From Pseudomonas fluorescens (GTDB lineage: Bacteria > Pseudomonadota > Gammaproteobacteria > Pseudomonadales > Pseudomonadaceae): DNA of 64,000 nt. The DNA lies in NCBI RefSeq assembly GCF_902497625.1, contig NZ_CABVGX010000002.1, positions 124,001 to 188,000 on the forward strand, in the 5' to 3' direction. This document shows positions 35,014 to 43,809 of the stretch, piece by piece (position 1 is the stretch's first letter; the number at the start of each line of letters is the position of its first letter). Both the position numbers and the translations under genes were made by a program. The notes under the pieces were generated by a model. That model saw only the letters and a list, made by a program, of their open reading frames with translations. It ran no database searches and was not told the origin of the DNA.

Positions 35014-35079
35014 TTAGCCTCATTAAGGCGCGCACTCCGCCAGGTTCGTTTCTCGGACCTGCGGTTCAAGGAGTCCACC

Positions 35080-35613
35080 TTGGTAAACAAAGTACTGGTT
35101 GTTGAAGACGAACAACTCCTTGCCCAAAACCTCAAGGATTACCTTGAAGCGCAAGGTCTGGACGTCCGGATGGCACATGACGGTGCGACGGGAATCGGGT
35201 TAGCCGAACGTTTTGCACCTGATGTGATGGTGTTCGATTACCGCTTGCCTGATAGGGAAGGTTTCGAGGTGCTCGATGCCGTCCGCCAGAACGGGAAGTG
35301 TCATTTTGTGCTGATCACCGGGCACCCGACCGCAGAAGTTTGCGAACGGGCGCGCCAGAAGGGTGTCAGCCATATCCTGTTCAAACCCTTTCCATTGGCG
35401 GAATTGGCCCGTGCAGTTTGTGATCTTCTGGGAATCAGGCGCGAACCCAGAGCTGGCATGAGCTCATCCGCAGGTTTCGTCGAACGACGCCAGAGCAGGA
35501 CCGAGAGTTTCCCGCTGCAGTTGTACGACGGCAGTTGGGTGCTGGCAGATCGTCGACGCACTCCATCGACTTCCATGGCACCAGACGACGAACAATTGCT
35601 CACCGGGGATTAG
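35080..35613 (+). CDS. Receiver-domain response regulator heading the secretion operon
   Basis: The 177-residue protein has a complete CheY-like receiver (acidic pair in VVEDEQ, phospho-acceptor Asp in MVFDYRLPD, Thr in LITGHPT, Lys in LFKPFP) and a C-terminal tail of about 55 residues without a DNA-binding domain. TTG 35080 is the start: AAGGAG lies 6 bases upstream. It is the first gene after the sigma-54 promoter and enhancer pair, and could be phosphorylated by MnxS1 or MnxS2 to tune the secretion ATPase or compete with MnxR. Those partners are inferred. Confidence 0.85.
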   Translation: MVNKVLVVEDEQLLAQNLKDYLEAQGLDVRMAHDGATGIGLAERFAPDVMVFDYRLPDREGFEVLDAVRQNGKCHFVLITGHPTAEVCERARQKGVSHILFKPFPLAELARAVCDLLGIRREPRAGMSSSAGFVERRQSRTESFPLQLYDGSWVLADRRRTPSTSMAPDDEQLLTGD

Positions 35614-35695
35614 TGACGCGACAAGCGGTTCGGCTCACGCCGTAATTGCTCGCCGCGTCGACAGGGCATCAAGCCCCGGCGTTGGAGAGCAAGCC

Positions 35696-37402
35696 ATGGA
35701 CCGTCTATCCCTTGCCGTAGAACCGGCGCTGCTGGACTGCACACCGTCCCGTTTTACCAGCGAACAATTGGCCCAGGCCCGTGCCCGTGCCGCCACGTCC
35801 GGCGAGCGCATGCTCGAAGCCCTCGGGGTGCTTTGCGAACTGGCGCCTATGCCGTTCATCCAGTGCCTGGGCGCAACCCTGCATTACCCGGTGCTCGACA
35901 CCGACACCCTGTTCAGCGCCACCCCGGTGTTCGACCGGGTCACCCTGGCCCAATGCCTCAAACGCGAATTCATCCTGCTGCGCCACGACGACGCGGTCAT
36001 CGGCGTATTTGCCGACCCGTTTGATAGCGGGCGTCTCGCCTGGATCGATGACTGCCTGCACGGCGCGCCGTTGTACCTGGTGCATGCCGATGACCTCAAA
36101 GCCTATCTGGCACGTCACGAAGAAAGCTTCCACGCGGTGGAATCGCTCAACACCCAGGCCGGCGCCCATATCGAAATCGACAACCTGCAAAGCCTGTCCC
36201 TGACCAGCATCAGTGAGGACGCCAGCGTCGTCGTCAAGCTGGTCAACTCGACCCTGTACGACGCGCTGAAAATGCACGCCAGCGATATCCACCTCGGCAC
36301 CACCGGCAGCGGTCTGGTGATCAAATACCGGATCGATGGCGTGCTCAATAACATCAGCAAGATTCAGGGCAGCGAGTTCGCCGAACAGGTGCTGTCGCGG
36401 GTCAAGGTCATGGCCGAGCTGGACATCGGTGAAAAGCGCGTGCCCCAGGACGGTCGCTTCAAGATCGGCATCAGCGGGCGGCAGATCGACTTTCGGGTGT
36501 CGATCATGCCCAGCATTTTTGGTGAAGACGCAGTGCTGCGGGTGCTCGACAAACAGGACCTGGCGGACAAGGTCTGCGGCGTGCAGCTGCAGGCGCTGGG
36601 CTTTGAAGACGAAACTTTGCGCCAACTGCGCCGCCTCGCCGCCGAACCCTACGGCATGGTGCTGGTGACCGGCCCGACCGGCAGCGGCAAGACCACCACG
36701 CTGTACGCGATGATCACCGAGATCAACCACGGTGTGGACAAGATCATCACCATCGAAGACCCGGTCGAATACCAGTTGCCGGGCGTGCTGCAGATTCCGG
36801 TCAACGAGAAAAAAGGCCTGACGTTCGCTCGCGGCCTGCGCTCGATCCTGCGCCATGACCCGGACAAGATCATGGTCGGCGAGATTCGCGATCCAGACAC
36901 CGCGCAGATCGCCGTGCAATCGGCGCTCACCGGCCACCTGGTGTTCACCACGATTCACGCCAACAACGTGTTCGACGTGATCGGCCGTTTCACCCAGATG
37001 GAAATCGACCCGTACAGCCTGGTCTCGGCGCTCAATGCGGTGCTGGCGCAACGGCTTATCCGCCTGGTCTGCGCCACCTGCAGTACGCCAGGTAACCCCA
37101 GCGATGAAGAATTGCAGGCGTCGGGGCTCGATCCACGCCAGGTCGATCACTACCAGTTCGTGCATGGCAAGGGTTGCGGCCATTGCCGTGGCACCGGCTA
37201 TCGCGGTCGTACGGCGATTGCCGAATTGCTGCACCTGGACGATGAACTGCGGCAGATGATTGTCGAGCGCCAACCGATTTCGAAGATCAAGGCCCACGCG
37301 TGCAAACGAGGCTTGCGCTTGTTGCGCGAGTCGGCGCTGGAACTGGTGCAGGCAGGGCGGACTACGCTCGAGGAGATCAATCGTGTCACTTTTGTCTCGT
37401 GA
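35696..37402 (+). CDS. gspE: GspE/PilB family secretion ATPase
   Basis: The 568-residue hexameric traffic ATPase has an N-terminal GspE/MshE-N domain, Walker A GPTGSGKTTTLY (about residues 325-336), Asp box (IITIEDPVEYQ), Walker B KIMVGEIRD, His box (HLVFTTIHANN) and a four-cysteine zinc module (CATC ... CGHC). It powers assembly of the pseudopilus with GspF, which is encoded far upstream at 20128. GGAGAG precedes the ATG. Its 3' end overlaps the next gene by 20 bases. Confidence 0.94.
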   Translation: MDRLSLAVEPALLDCTPSRFTSEQLAQARARAATSGERMLEALGVLCELAPMPFIQCLGATLHYPVLDTDTLFSATPVFDRVTLAQCLKREFILLRHDDAVIGVFADPFDSGRLAWIDDCLHGAPLYLVHADDLKAYLARHEESFHAVESLNTQAGAHIEIDNLQSLSLTSISEDASVVVKLVNSTLYDALKMHASDIHLGTTGSGLVIKYRIDGVLNNISKIQGSEFAEQVLSRVKVMAELDIGEKRVPQDGRFKIGISGRQIDFRVSIMPSIFGEDAVLRVLDKQDLADKVCGVQLQALGFEDETLRQLRRLAAEPYGMVLVTGPTGSGKTTTLYAMITEINHGVDKIITIEDPVEYQLPGVLQIPVNEKKGLTFARGLRSILRHDPDKIMVGEIRDPDTAQIAVQSALTGHLVFTTIHANNVFDVIGRFTQMEIDPYSLVSALNAVLAQRLIRLVCATCSTPGNPSDEELQASGLDPRQVDHYQFVHGKGCGHCRGTGYRGRTAIAELLHLDDELRQMIVERQPISKIKAHACKRGLRLLRESALELVQAGRTTLEEINRVTFVS

Positions 37403-38186
37403 TCGTTTTATCGCCGTGCTCGGCGCCAGCGGCGTCGGTCTCGGCCAGCGCAAGGGCAGCGAAACCCTGTGGCTGGGCAGCGTCGGTTTCATCGACGAAG
37501 GTTTCCATGCCTGGTCAGTGGCGCTGGAAACCCTCGACCGCCTGCTCGCCGAGCACACGTGTCCCGGGGCGGAGTTGAGCGTGGTGGTTTCCGGGCATTT
37601 CGGGCGTTTTTGCCTGGTGCCCTGGAGCGACCAGATCAGCAGCCCGGCCGAGTTGCTCGGTTTCGCCACGCTGTGTTTCGAAGACCTGTATGGCGTACCC
37701 ACCCAGCCCTGGAGCGTGGTGCTGTCGCCCGAGCCTGCGGGATTTGACCGCATCGCCACCGCGCTGCCGCAGGAGTTGCTGGAGCGTCTGCGCAGCCTCG
37801 CCAGCGCGCGCAAGGTCCGTCTGGGCTCGGTGCAACCCTACCTGATGGCGGCCTTCAATCACTTTGACAAGAGTTTCGACACTGGCGACTTTCTGTTCGT
37901 AGTCGCCGAGCCGGTGCGCAGCGTGCTGCTGGTCGCTCGCGAAGGGCGCTGGGCCTCGGTACGTTCGGTGGGCACGGGTGACAGCGACGTGGCCCTGAGC
38001 GCGCTGATCGGCCGCGAAAGTCAGTTGCAGGCCTCGACCAGCGAGCGGCCGCTGAACCTTTACCTGCATGCGCCGGCACGTGTCGACGTGCAGCCCGACG
38101 TGCCCGGTGTGCAGTTGCGCACCCTCGAAGAAGACCGCACCCACGTGCGCGATTGCCTGTACGTGATGTCCCGGGCGGTGGCCTGA
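37383..38186 (+). CDS. Secretion-system protein in PilM position
   Basis: The 267-residue soluble protein starts at GTG 37383 (GAGGAG 7 bases upstream, inside the end of gspE). I do not see clear actin-fold motifs, but it occupies the place of pilM/gspL-cytosolic domain in a pilM-N-O-P-Q order. It has strand-rich segments such as FLFVVAEPVRSVLLVAREG that fit a degenerate ASKHA fold. It is best described as a PilM-like candidate of unknown biochemical role. Confidence 0.65.
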   Translation: MSLLSRDRFIAVLGASGVGLGQRKGSETLWLGSVGFIDEGFHAWSVALETLDRLLAEHTCPGAELSVVVSGHFGRFCLVPWSDQISSPAELLGFATLCFEDLYGVPTQPWSVVLSPEPAGFDRIATALPQELLERLRSLASARKVRLGSVQPYLMAAFNHFDKSFDTGDFLFVVAEPVRSVLLVAREGRWASVRSVGTGDSDVALSALIGRESQLQASTSERPLNLYLHAPARVDVQPDVPGVQLRTLEEDRTHVRDCLYVMSRAVA

Positions 38187-38187
38187 C

Positions 38188-38733
38188 ATGCGCCCGCTGA
38201 TGCTCGATTTCCAGCCACGTCGCCGCTCCGGTCCCTTGGGCTGGAGCCTGCTCGCCGTCGGCGCCGTTTTGACCCTCGGTTGCCTGTTCGTTCAGCACCA
38301 CCTCAGTGAGCAGGCGGCACAACAGCAAGGCCACTTGCAAACCGCGCAGCGTGTGCTGACCGGTGACAGTGGCAGCAAGACCAGCCTGACCCCGGCGCAA
38401 ATCCGTGAGCAGGCACAGAACCTCGCGGAAATGCGCAAGGTCTCGCAGCAGCTGCGGCGGCCGTGGGAGCATCTGTTCGCCATGCTTGAGAGCCTGCCAC
38501 GGGACAACATCGCGCTGCTGGCGCTGACCCCGGATGCGCGCAAGGGTCAGGTGCGAATCAGCGCCGAGGCGAAAGACCTGGAAGCGATGCTCGGCTTTCA
38601 CCGCAATCTCGAGGCCAGCGACGAGCTCTCCGATGTCTCGCTGCTGAGCCACGAAATTGTCGTCAACGTGGCGGAACGCCCGGTGCAATTCAACCTGTCG
38701 GCTACTTGGGAGATTGGCGATGCGAATCCCTGA
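38188..38733 (+). CDS. PilN/GspL-like inner-membrane assembly protein
   Basis: The 181-residue bitopic protein has a short basic cytosolic start, one transmembrane helix (residues about 17-36), a coiled-coil segment (about 40-95) and a ferredoxin-like periplasmic domain (LLALTPDARKGQVRISAEAKDLEAM). This is the layout of PilN and the GspL periplasmic part. Its start is one base after the previous stop, and its end overlaps the PilO-like gene by 14 bases. It likely dimerises with that protein to form the inner-membrane alignment complex. Confidence 0.75.
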   Translation: MRPLMLDFQPRRRSGPLGWSLLAVGAVLTLGCLFVQHHLSEQAAQQQGHLQTAQRVLTGDSGSKTSLTPAQIREQAQNLAEMRKVSQQLRRPWEHLFAMLESLPRDNIALLALTPDARKGQVRISAEAKDLEAMLGFHRNLEASDELSDVSLLSHEIVVNVAERPVQFNLSATWEIGDANP

Positions 38734-39268
38734 ATTGATCGTCCACGAATACCTGCAAGGGCTCGGCGTGCCCGGGCTGGCGGGGCTGGCGATGGTGCTG
38801 GTGGCGTTGGTGTATGGCCTGACGGGGCTGATGCCGGACTGGCAGTCGCTGCAACAGCTCAGCCAGCAGACCCGTGAAGCCGGTGAATACCTGGCCCGGG
38901 TCGAGGACGGCAGTGTCGCCGCGCCGGTGGTGCCGCAGCGCCAGCTCGATGACTTCCGCAGCAAGCTGCCGTCCCAACCGCAGGCCACCGTCGCCATCGA
39001 CAAGATTTATGCGTTGGCGGCGCAGGAACACATCAACCTGGCCCGTGGTGAATACGCCTTGGGCATCGACCCGAAGACCCATCTGGCGCGCTATCAGATT
39101 CTCCTGCCCGTGCGCGGCAGCTACCCGCAACTGCGGCGCTTCCTGCATGCCTTGCTGTTGCAACTGCCGGCCGTGGTGGTGGAAGACGTCGAGTTCCAGC
39201 GCAAGAAGATCGCCGACACCGACCTGACCGGCCGGATCCGCATGACCCTTTACCTGTCGAGGTCATGA
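38720..39268 (+). CDS. PilO/GspM-like inner-membrane assembly protein
   Basis: The 182-residue bitopic protein has one transmembrane helix (residues about 15-38), a coiled coil (about 40-65) and a C-terminal ferredoxin-like domain (ARYQILLPVRGSYPQLRRFL). This is the PilO/GspM plan. ATG 38720 lies inside the end of the PilN-like gene, and its stop overlaps the next start by 4 bases. It should partner the PilN-like protein. Confidence 0.75.
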   Translation: MRIPELIVHEYLQGLGVPGLAGLAMVLVALVYGLTGLMPDWQSLQQLSQQTREAGEYLARVEDGSVAAPVVPQRQLDDFRSKLPSQPQATVAIDKIYALAAQEHINLARGEYALGIDPKTHLARYQILLPVRGSYPQLRRFLHALLLQLPAVVVEDVEFQRKKIADTDLTGRIRMTLYLSRS

Positions 39269-39783
39269 TGAATAACAAGCGCGTAGCAGCATGGCTCGGT
39301 TTTTTTGCTATCGCGGCAGCGCTGGCCTGGTTGCCCGACTACCTGATGCCGACGGACGACCTCGATGTGGTCGCCGTGATGGCGAACCCCGCCAAAGGCA
39401 AAAACGTCGGCACGCTGCCGGCGGCTTCTGCCAGCACGAAAGCCGCCGTGGTCAAGGATCTCAGTCCGGCCGGCGACCTGTTCGCGGCGCGCAGCTGGAA
39501 GGCCGCGCCGAAGATCGCCACCGTCACTGAACAACCCGTCAGCGTCGCCCCGGTGGTGCAAGTCCCCACTGCACCGCCGATGCCGTTCCAGTTTGTTGGC
39601 CGCATGGATGACCGTTCCGACTTGCAGGTTTTTCTGCAGAACGGCGAAAAAATATACGTCGTACGCAAAGGGGATGTGATCGACGACACCTGGCGGATCG
39701 AGGGCATTTCCGATGTGGAATTGAGTCTGGTCTACCTGCCTCTGCATTTATCCCAGACGTTGTCTGTGGGGAGCGCGCAATGA
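39265..39783 (+). CDS. PilP/GspC-like clamp protein
   Basis: The 172-residue protein has an N-terminal transmembrane helix (residues about 8-26), an Ala/Pro/Val-rich periplasmic linker and a small beta domain (FQFVGRMDDRSDLQVFLQNGEKIYVVRKGDVI) characteristic of PilP/GspC homology regions. It links the inner-membrane complex to the secretin encoded next, with which it overlaps by 4 bases. I recall homologues in databases being labelled as part of a 'secretion system X', but cannot verify that here. Confidence 0.75.
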   Translation: MMNNKRVAAWLGFFAIAAALAWLPDYLMPTDDLDVVAVMANPAKGKNVGTLPAASASTKAAVVKDLSPAGDLFAARSWKAAPKIATVTEQPVSVAPVVQVPTAPPMPFQFVGRMDDRSDLQVFLQNGEKIYVVRKGDVIDDTWRIEGISDVELSLVYLPLHLSQTLSVGSAQ

Positions 39784-41612
39784 ACAGATCCCGGTTGTTT
39801 ACTAGCTTGTGCCTGTGTACCGCGCTGGCGGCGTGCAGTTCGGCCCAGGTCGCCAATAAGGAAGCGTCTGACCTGATCGAACAGGGCCAGTACGAAGCCG
39901 GGCTGGCGCGGATCGACGATGGACTGCGTGAGAACCCCCGCGACACGGAGTTGCATCTGGCCTTGAACAGTGGCCGCGCAAAGGCGATTACCGCACTGCT
40001 GACCCAAGCCGATGCCGACCGTGCGCACCGTGATTTTCCCCAGGCGCGCATGGGTTACAGCCGGGTGCTGACCATCGAGCCGAACAACCGGCGCGCCCAG
40101 GATGCCCTGCGCCAGCTTGACTACCTGCGCAGCATGGATGAAAAGCTCGAACTGGCCCGTGGCGACCTGCGTCGCGGCGACATTTACGGCGCCGATCGCC
40201 AGGTCAAACAGATCCTCGAACTGGACCCGAAAAACGACGGTGCGCTGGAACTGCAAGGCAATATTCGCCTGGTGCAGAGCCGCAACGTCATCCCTTACCC
40301 GCAGCTGCGCACACGCCTGGACCGGCCGGTGACCCTGGAGTTTCGCGACGCCAATCTGAAGACCATTTTCGAGGTGCTGTCGCAGGTCGCCGGGCTGAAT
40401 TTCATTTTCGACAAAGACCTGCGCCCGGACATGAAGGCCACCATCTTTGTGCGTGATGTACGCATCGAAGACGCCGTGGAACTGCTGCTGCAACAGAACC
40501 AGCTGCATCAGAAAGTGGTGAACGAAAATACCTTGCTGATCTACCCGGACTCGCCGCAGAAGCTCAAGGATTATCAAGAGCTGGTGATGCGCACGTTCTA
40601 CCTGACGAGCATCGACGCCAATACGGCCCTGAACATGATCAAAACCATGCTCAAGACCCGCGACGTGTTCGTCGATGAACGCCTCAACACCCTGACCATG
40701 CGCGACAGCGAAGACGCGATTCGCATGGCGGAAAAGCTCCTCCAGTCGCAAGACCAGTCCAACCCCGAAGTGGTGCTGGAAGTGGAAGTGATGGAGGTCG
40801 CCACCCAGCGCATTCTCGACCTGGGTCTGCAATGGCCGAATACCTTTGGCGTAGTCAATGGTGACGGTTCGGCGGTGACCATCCTGGATCAACTCAAGGG
40901 CATCAACTCCAGCCGGATCAGTATTTCGCCGTCGCCACAGGCCAAGATCAACGCGCAGGACAACGACATCAACACGCTGGCCAGCCCGGTGATTCGCGTC
41001 AGCAACCGTGAACAGGCGCGTATCCACATTGGTCAGCGTGTGCCGATCATCAGCGCCACGTCGGTGCCTTCTACCCAAGGGCCGGTGATCACCGAGAGCG
41101 TGACTTACCTGGATGTCGGTCTGAAGCTGGAAGTGCAGCCAACCGTGCACCTCAACGGCGAAGTCGCCATCAAGATCGCGCTGGAGGTCAGCAATGCAAC
41201 GCCGCTGGAGCCGACCCGCCAAGGCACGATTCCGGTGCAGGTCGACACCCGTAATGCGCAGACCACCTTGCGTCTGCATGACGGCGAAACGCAGATCCTC
41301 GCCGGGCTGATGCGCAACGATCACGGCGCCACCGGCAACAAGATTCCTGGCCTTGGCGACATCCCCGGGCTTGGCCGCCTGTTCGGCAGCAACAAGGACA
41401 CCGTCGGCAAATCCGAGCTGGTGCTGTCGATCACGCCGCGCATCGTACGCAACCTGCCGTACCAGAGCCCGTCGGACATGGAATTCCCCACCGGCACCGA
41501 AACCAGTCTGCACATTCAGGCCCCGGACCGGCGCATGCAGACCTCGACTCAGCCTGCTGGCCTCGACCATCCGGTTGCGGTCAACACTCCAGTCGTTATC
41601 GGGAAGCCTTGA
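39780..41612 (+). CDS. Lipoprotein secretin with TPR-like N terminus (GspD/PilQ family)
   Basis: The 610-residue outer-membrane channel has a lipobox (LAAC at residues 16-19), a TPR-like helical region (about 25-165), secretin N0/N1-type domains (TLEFRDANLKTIFEVLSQVAGLNFIFDKD; FYLTSIDANTALNMIKTML) and a C-terminal beta-barrel secretin domain (LEVEVMEV, VYLDVG-like strand, IPGLGDIPGLGRLFG). Secretins of tight-adherence or general secretion type form 12-15-mer gates. Being lipidated, it may reach the outer membrane without a separate pilotin. It lies between the PilP-like gene and the pseudopilins. Confidence 0.92.
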   Translation: MNRSRLFTSLCLCTALAACSSAQVANKEASDLIEQGQYEAGLARIDDGLRENPRDTELHLALNSGRAKAITALLTQADADRAHRDFPQARMGYSRVLTIEPNNRRAQDALRQLDYLRSMDEKLELARGDLRRGDIYGADRQVKQILELDPKNDGALELQGNIRLVQSRNVIPYPQLRTRLDRPVTLEFRDANLKTIFEVLSQVAGLNFIFDKDLRPDMKATIFVRDVRIEDAVELLLQQNQLHQKVVNENTLLIYPDSPQKLKDYQELVMRTFYLTSIDANTALNMIKTMLKTRDVFVDERLNTLTMRDSEDAIRMAEKLLQSQDQSNPEVVLEVEVMEVATQRILDLGLQWPNTFGVVNGDGSAVTILDQLKGINSSRISISPSPQAKINAQDNDINTLASPVIRVSNREQARIHIGQRVPIISATSVPSTQGPVITESVTYLDVGLKLEVQPTVHLNGEVAIKIALEVSNATPLEPTRQGTIPVQVDTRNAQTTLRLHDGETQILAGLMRNDHGATGNKIPGLGDIPGLGRLFGSNKDTVGKSELVLSITPRIVRNLPYQSPSDMEFPTGTETSLHIQAPDRRMQTSTQPAGLDHPVAVNTPVVIGKP

Positions 41613-41614
41613 TC

Positions 41615-42088
41615 ATGAACGCCTCCCAGCGCGGTTTTACCTTGATCGAAGTCGTGGTGACGCTGGCCCTGATCGGCCTGCTGGCCGGCATGGCCGCGCC
41701 GCTGACCGAGACCGTGGTGCGCCGGGGCAAAGAGCAGCAATTGCGCACCGCGCTGTACCAGATTCGCGACGCCATCGACGCCTACAAACGTGCGTTCGAC
41801 GCCGGTTACATCGAGAAGTCGCTGAACAGCAGCGGTTACCCGCCGAACCTGCAGGTGCTGGTCGAAGGCGTGCGTGATGTGCGCAGCGCCAAGGGAGCGA
41901 AGTTCTATTTCCTGCGCCGGGTGCCGCGCGATCCGCTGGCGCCGGTCAAGCGTGACGACGAAGGCGGCTGGGGCGTGCGCTCTTATGACAGCACGGCGCT
42001 GAACCCTCGCGAGGGCGAGGACGTCTTCGACGTTTACTCGCAAGCGCGTGGCAAAGGGCTCAACGGCATTGCGTATCGGGAGTGGTGA
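41615..42088 (+). CDS. Pseudopilin 1 of the secretion operon
   Basis: The 157-residue protein has a 6-residue leader, the prepilin site RG-FTLIEVVVTLALIGLLAG with Glu5, and a GspG/H-like C-terminal domain (PPNLQVLVEGV, RRVPRDPLAP). ATG 41615 follows the secretin stop by 2 bases. Together with the pseudopilins at 42091 and 21330 it would build the pseudopilus. The order suggests a minor or alternative major subunit. Confidence 0.9.
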   Translation: MNASQRGFTLIEVVVTLALIGLLAGMAAPLTETVVRRGKEQQLRTALYQIRDAIDAYKRAFDAGYIEKSLNSSGYPPNLQVLVEGVRDVRSAKGAKFYFLRRVPRDPLAPVKRDDEGGWGVRSYDSTALNPREGEDVFDVYSQARGKGLNGIAYREW

Positions 42089-42090
42089 TC

Positions 42091-42465
42091 ATGACTCGGC
42101 AAAAGGGTTTTACCTTGCTCGAACTGATGGTGGTCATGGCAATCATCGCCACCCTGATGACCATCGCCTTGCCGCGCTATTTCAACAGCCTCGAGGCGTC
42201 CAAAGAAACCACATTGCGTCAGAGCCTGTCAGCCATGCGTGAGGCGCTCGATCACTATTACGGCGACACCGGGCGCTATCCCGATTCCATCGAACAACTG
42301 GTCGAGCAGCGCTACCTGCGCAACCCGCCAACCGACCCGATTTCCGAGCGCAAGGATCTATGGGTGCTGGTCGCGCCGCCGGACGGCGTGGCAGGCGGCG
42401 TGGCCGATATCAAAAGCGGTGCCACCGGGAGGGCGCGTGATGGCAGCCTTTATTCCGAGTGGTAA
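42091..42465 (+). CDS. Pseudopilin 2 of the secretion operon
   Basis: The 124-residue pseudopilin has leader MTRQKG-FTLLELMVVMAII with Glu5 and a compact GspG-like domain (GDTGRYPDSIEQLVEQRYLRNPPTDP). GGGAG precedes the ATG. It is short compared with GspG (about 140). Its end overlaps the third pseudopilin-like gene by 26 bases. Confidence 0.9.
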   Translation: MTRQKGFTLLELMVVMAIIATLMTIALPRYFNSLEASKETTLRQSLSAMREALDHYYGDTGRYPDSIEQLVEQRYLRNPPTDPISERKDLWVLVAPPDGVAGGVADIKSGATGRARDGSLYSEW

Positions 42466-42976
42466 GCCGGCGGGTGAGGAGGGTTTCACCTACCTCGGCG
42501 TGCTGTTCCTGATCGTGCTGATGGGCATGGGCCTGGCCAGTGCCGGCCAATTGTGGTCGACCGCCTCCAAGCGTGATCGCGAGCGCCAGTTGCTCTGGGT
42601 TGGCACGCAATACGCCCAGGCGTTGCGCAGCTATTACCGCAGTTCGCCAGGGCTGGCACAGTACCCCAGAGAGCTGGCGGACCTGTTGCAGGACGAGCGT
42701 TTTCCCAATGCCAAACACCATATTCGGCAGCTGTACCCGGACCCGGTTGGCGGCGGTGAATGGACCTTGATGCGCGGGTTTGACGGGCGCATCACCGGCC
42801 TCAACAGCCCGTCCACGGATAAGCCGATGAAGCAGGCGGACTTCCCCGCGCAATGGTCGGATTTCACCGGGATGGCCAGTTACGCGGACTGGCAGTTCGT
42901 TGCCGAGAAGGCCTTCCTCGAAGGTGCGCCCGGACCGAATGCCCAGCCTGGTGCAGCGCCGGGAGTGCAGCCATGA
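42440..42976 (+). CDS. Pseudopilin-like protein 3, lacking Glu5
   Basis: The 178-residue protein has a 15-residue leader, GEEG-FTYLGVLFLIVLMGMGLASAG, then a soluble domain with WVGTQYAQALRSYYR and a Gly/Pro/Ala-rich tail. Position 5 after the expected cleavage site is Gly, not the Glu found in almost all pilins, a feature otherwise typical of the tip pseudopilin GspK. The 178 residues are fewer than in GspK (about 310), so it may be a minimal tip or an anchor. It overlaps the csgE start by 4 bases. Confidence 0.8.
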   Translation: MAAFIPSGKPAGEEGFTYLGVLFLIVLMGMGLASAGQLWSTASKRDRERQLLWVGTQYAQALRSYYRSSPGLAQYPRELADLLQDERFPNAKHHIRQLYPDPVGGGEWTLMRGFDGRITGLNSPSTDKPMKQADFPAQWSDFTGMASYADWQFVAEKAFLEGAPGPNAQPGAAPGVQP

Positions 42977-43362
42977 ACAGATTCTGTCTGGCCTTGATCC
43001 TGATCTTGAGCGCCTGGTCCGCCTCGGCCGCGGAAGAGGACGAACTGCTGGGCTTCGTCGTCGATGACACGATTTCGCACATCGGCCACGACTTTTATTA
43101 CGCGTTCACCGAACGCCTGCGCGCCACCAGCCCGATGGATTTCAACCTGGTGGTGCGCGAACGGCCTTCAGCGCGCTGGGGCAGCCTGGTGACTGTGGAA
43201 TATCAGCAGCGATTGGTTTACCGGCGCTTTCTGCCGCCCAACACCGTCGAGCTCAAGGAGGAGGCTTCCGACGCCGCCGACTGGGTTCGCGGACAGATTG
43301 TTCAGCGCAAGCTGGAAGCCTTGTTGCAGGACACCACGGACCTTGAGAGGGACGAATTATGA
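42973..43362 (+). CDS. csgE: Curli export specificity factor CsgE
   Basis: The 129-residue periplasmic protein has a signal peptide (cleavage after ASA) and clear CsgE motifs: FVVDDTISHIGHDFYYAF, ERPSARWGS and the final DLERDE. In E. coli a CsgE nonamer caps CsgG and selects curlin substrates. Here it is translated directly after a pseudopilin (ATGA overlap), joining curli export to the secretion operon. Confidence 0.93.
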   Translation: MNRFCLALILILSAWSASAAEEDELLGFVVDDTISHIGHDFYYAFTERLRATSPMDFNLVVRERPSARWGSLVTVEYQQRLVYRRFLPPNTVELKEEASDAADWVRGQIVQRKLEALLQDTTDLERDEL

Positions 43363-43778
43363 AAGCGAAAACGCTCTCGCAGTGCACCGGATTATGGTTG
43401 CTCGGCCTCGCCAGTGGCGGCCTGGTCCAGGCCACGGAGCTGGTCTACACGCCGATCAACCCCTCGTTTGGCGGCAACCCGTTGAACGGCACCTGGCTAC
43501 TCAATAACGCGCAGTCGCAAAACGATTACGACGATCCCGATTTGCGCAGCCGCTCATCGCTGGCCGGCACCTCGGCCCTCGAACGCTTCAGCAATCAACT
43601 GGAATCACGTTTGCTCGGGCAATTGCTGGACAACATCTCCACCGGCAACACCGGCAGCCTGTCCACCGATGCATTCATCGTCGACGTGCTCGACGATTCG
43701 GGGGCGCTGACGATTGTAGTAACCGATCGGGTGACGGGTGAAATTTCGGAAATCCAGGTGAATGGACTGGCCCCTTGA
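43359..43778 (+). CDS. csgF: Curli assembly factor CsgF
   Basis: The 139-residue exported protein has a signal peptide (cleavage near VQA) and the CsgF N-terminal signature LVYTPINPSFGGNPLNG that inserts into the CsgG pore, followed by the helical middle and a C-terminal beta region (FIVDVLDDSGALTIVVTD). It links the CsgG pore to the CsgB nucleator at the cell surface. Its ATG overlaps the csgE stop by 4 bases. Confidence 0.94.
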   Translation: MKAKTLSQCTGLWLLGLASGGLVQATELVYTPINPSFGGNPLNGTWLLNNAQSQNDYDDPDLRSRSSLAGTSALERFSNQLESRLLGQLLDNISTGNTGSLSTDAFIVDVLDDSGALTIVVTDRVTGEISEIQVNGLAP

Positions 43779-43809
43779 AGGGGACACGGGTCGATGGGGA
43801 GTGACGGAC

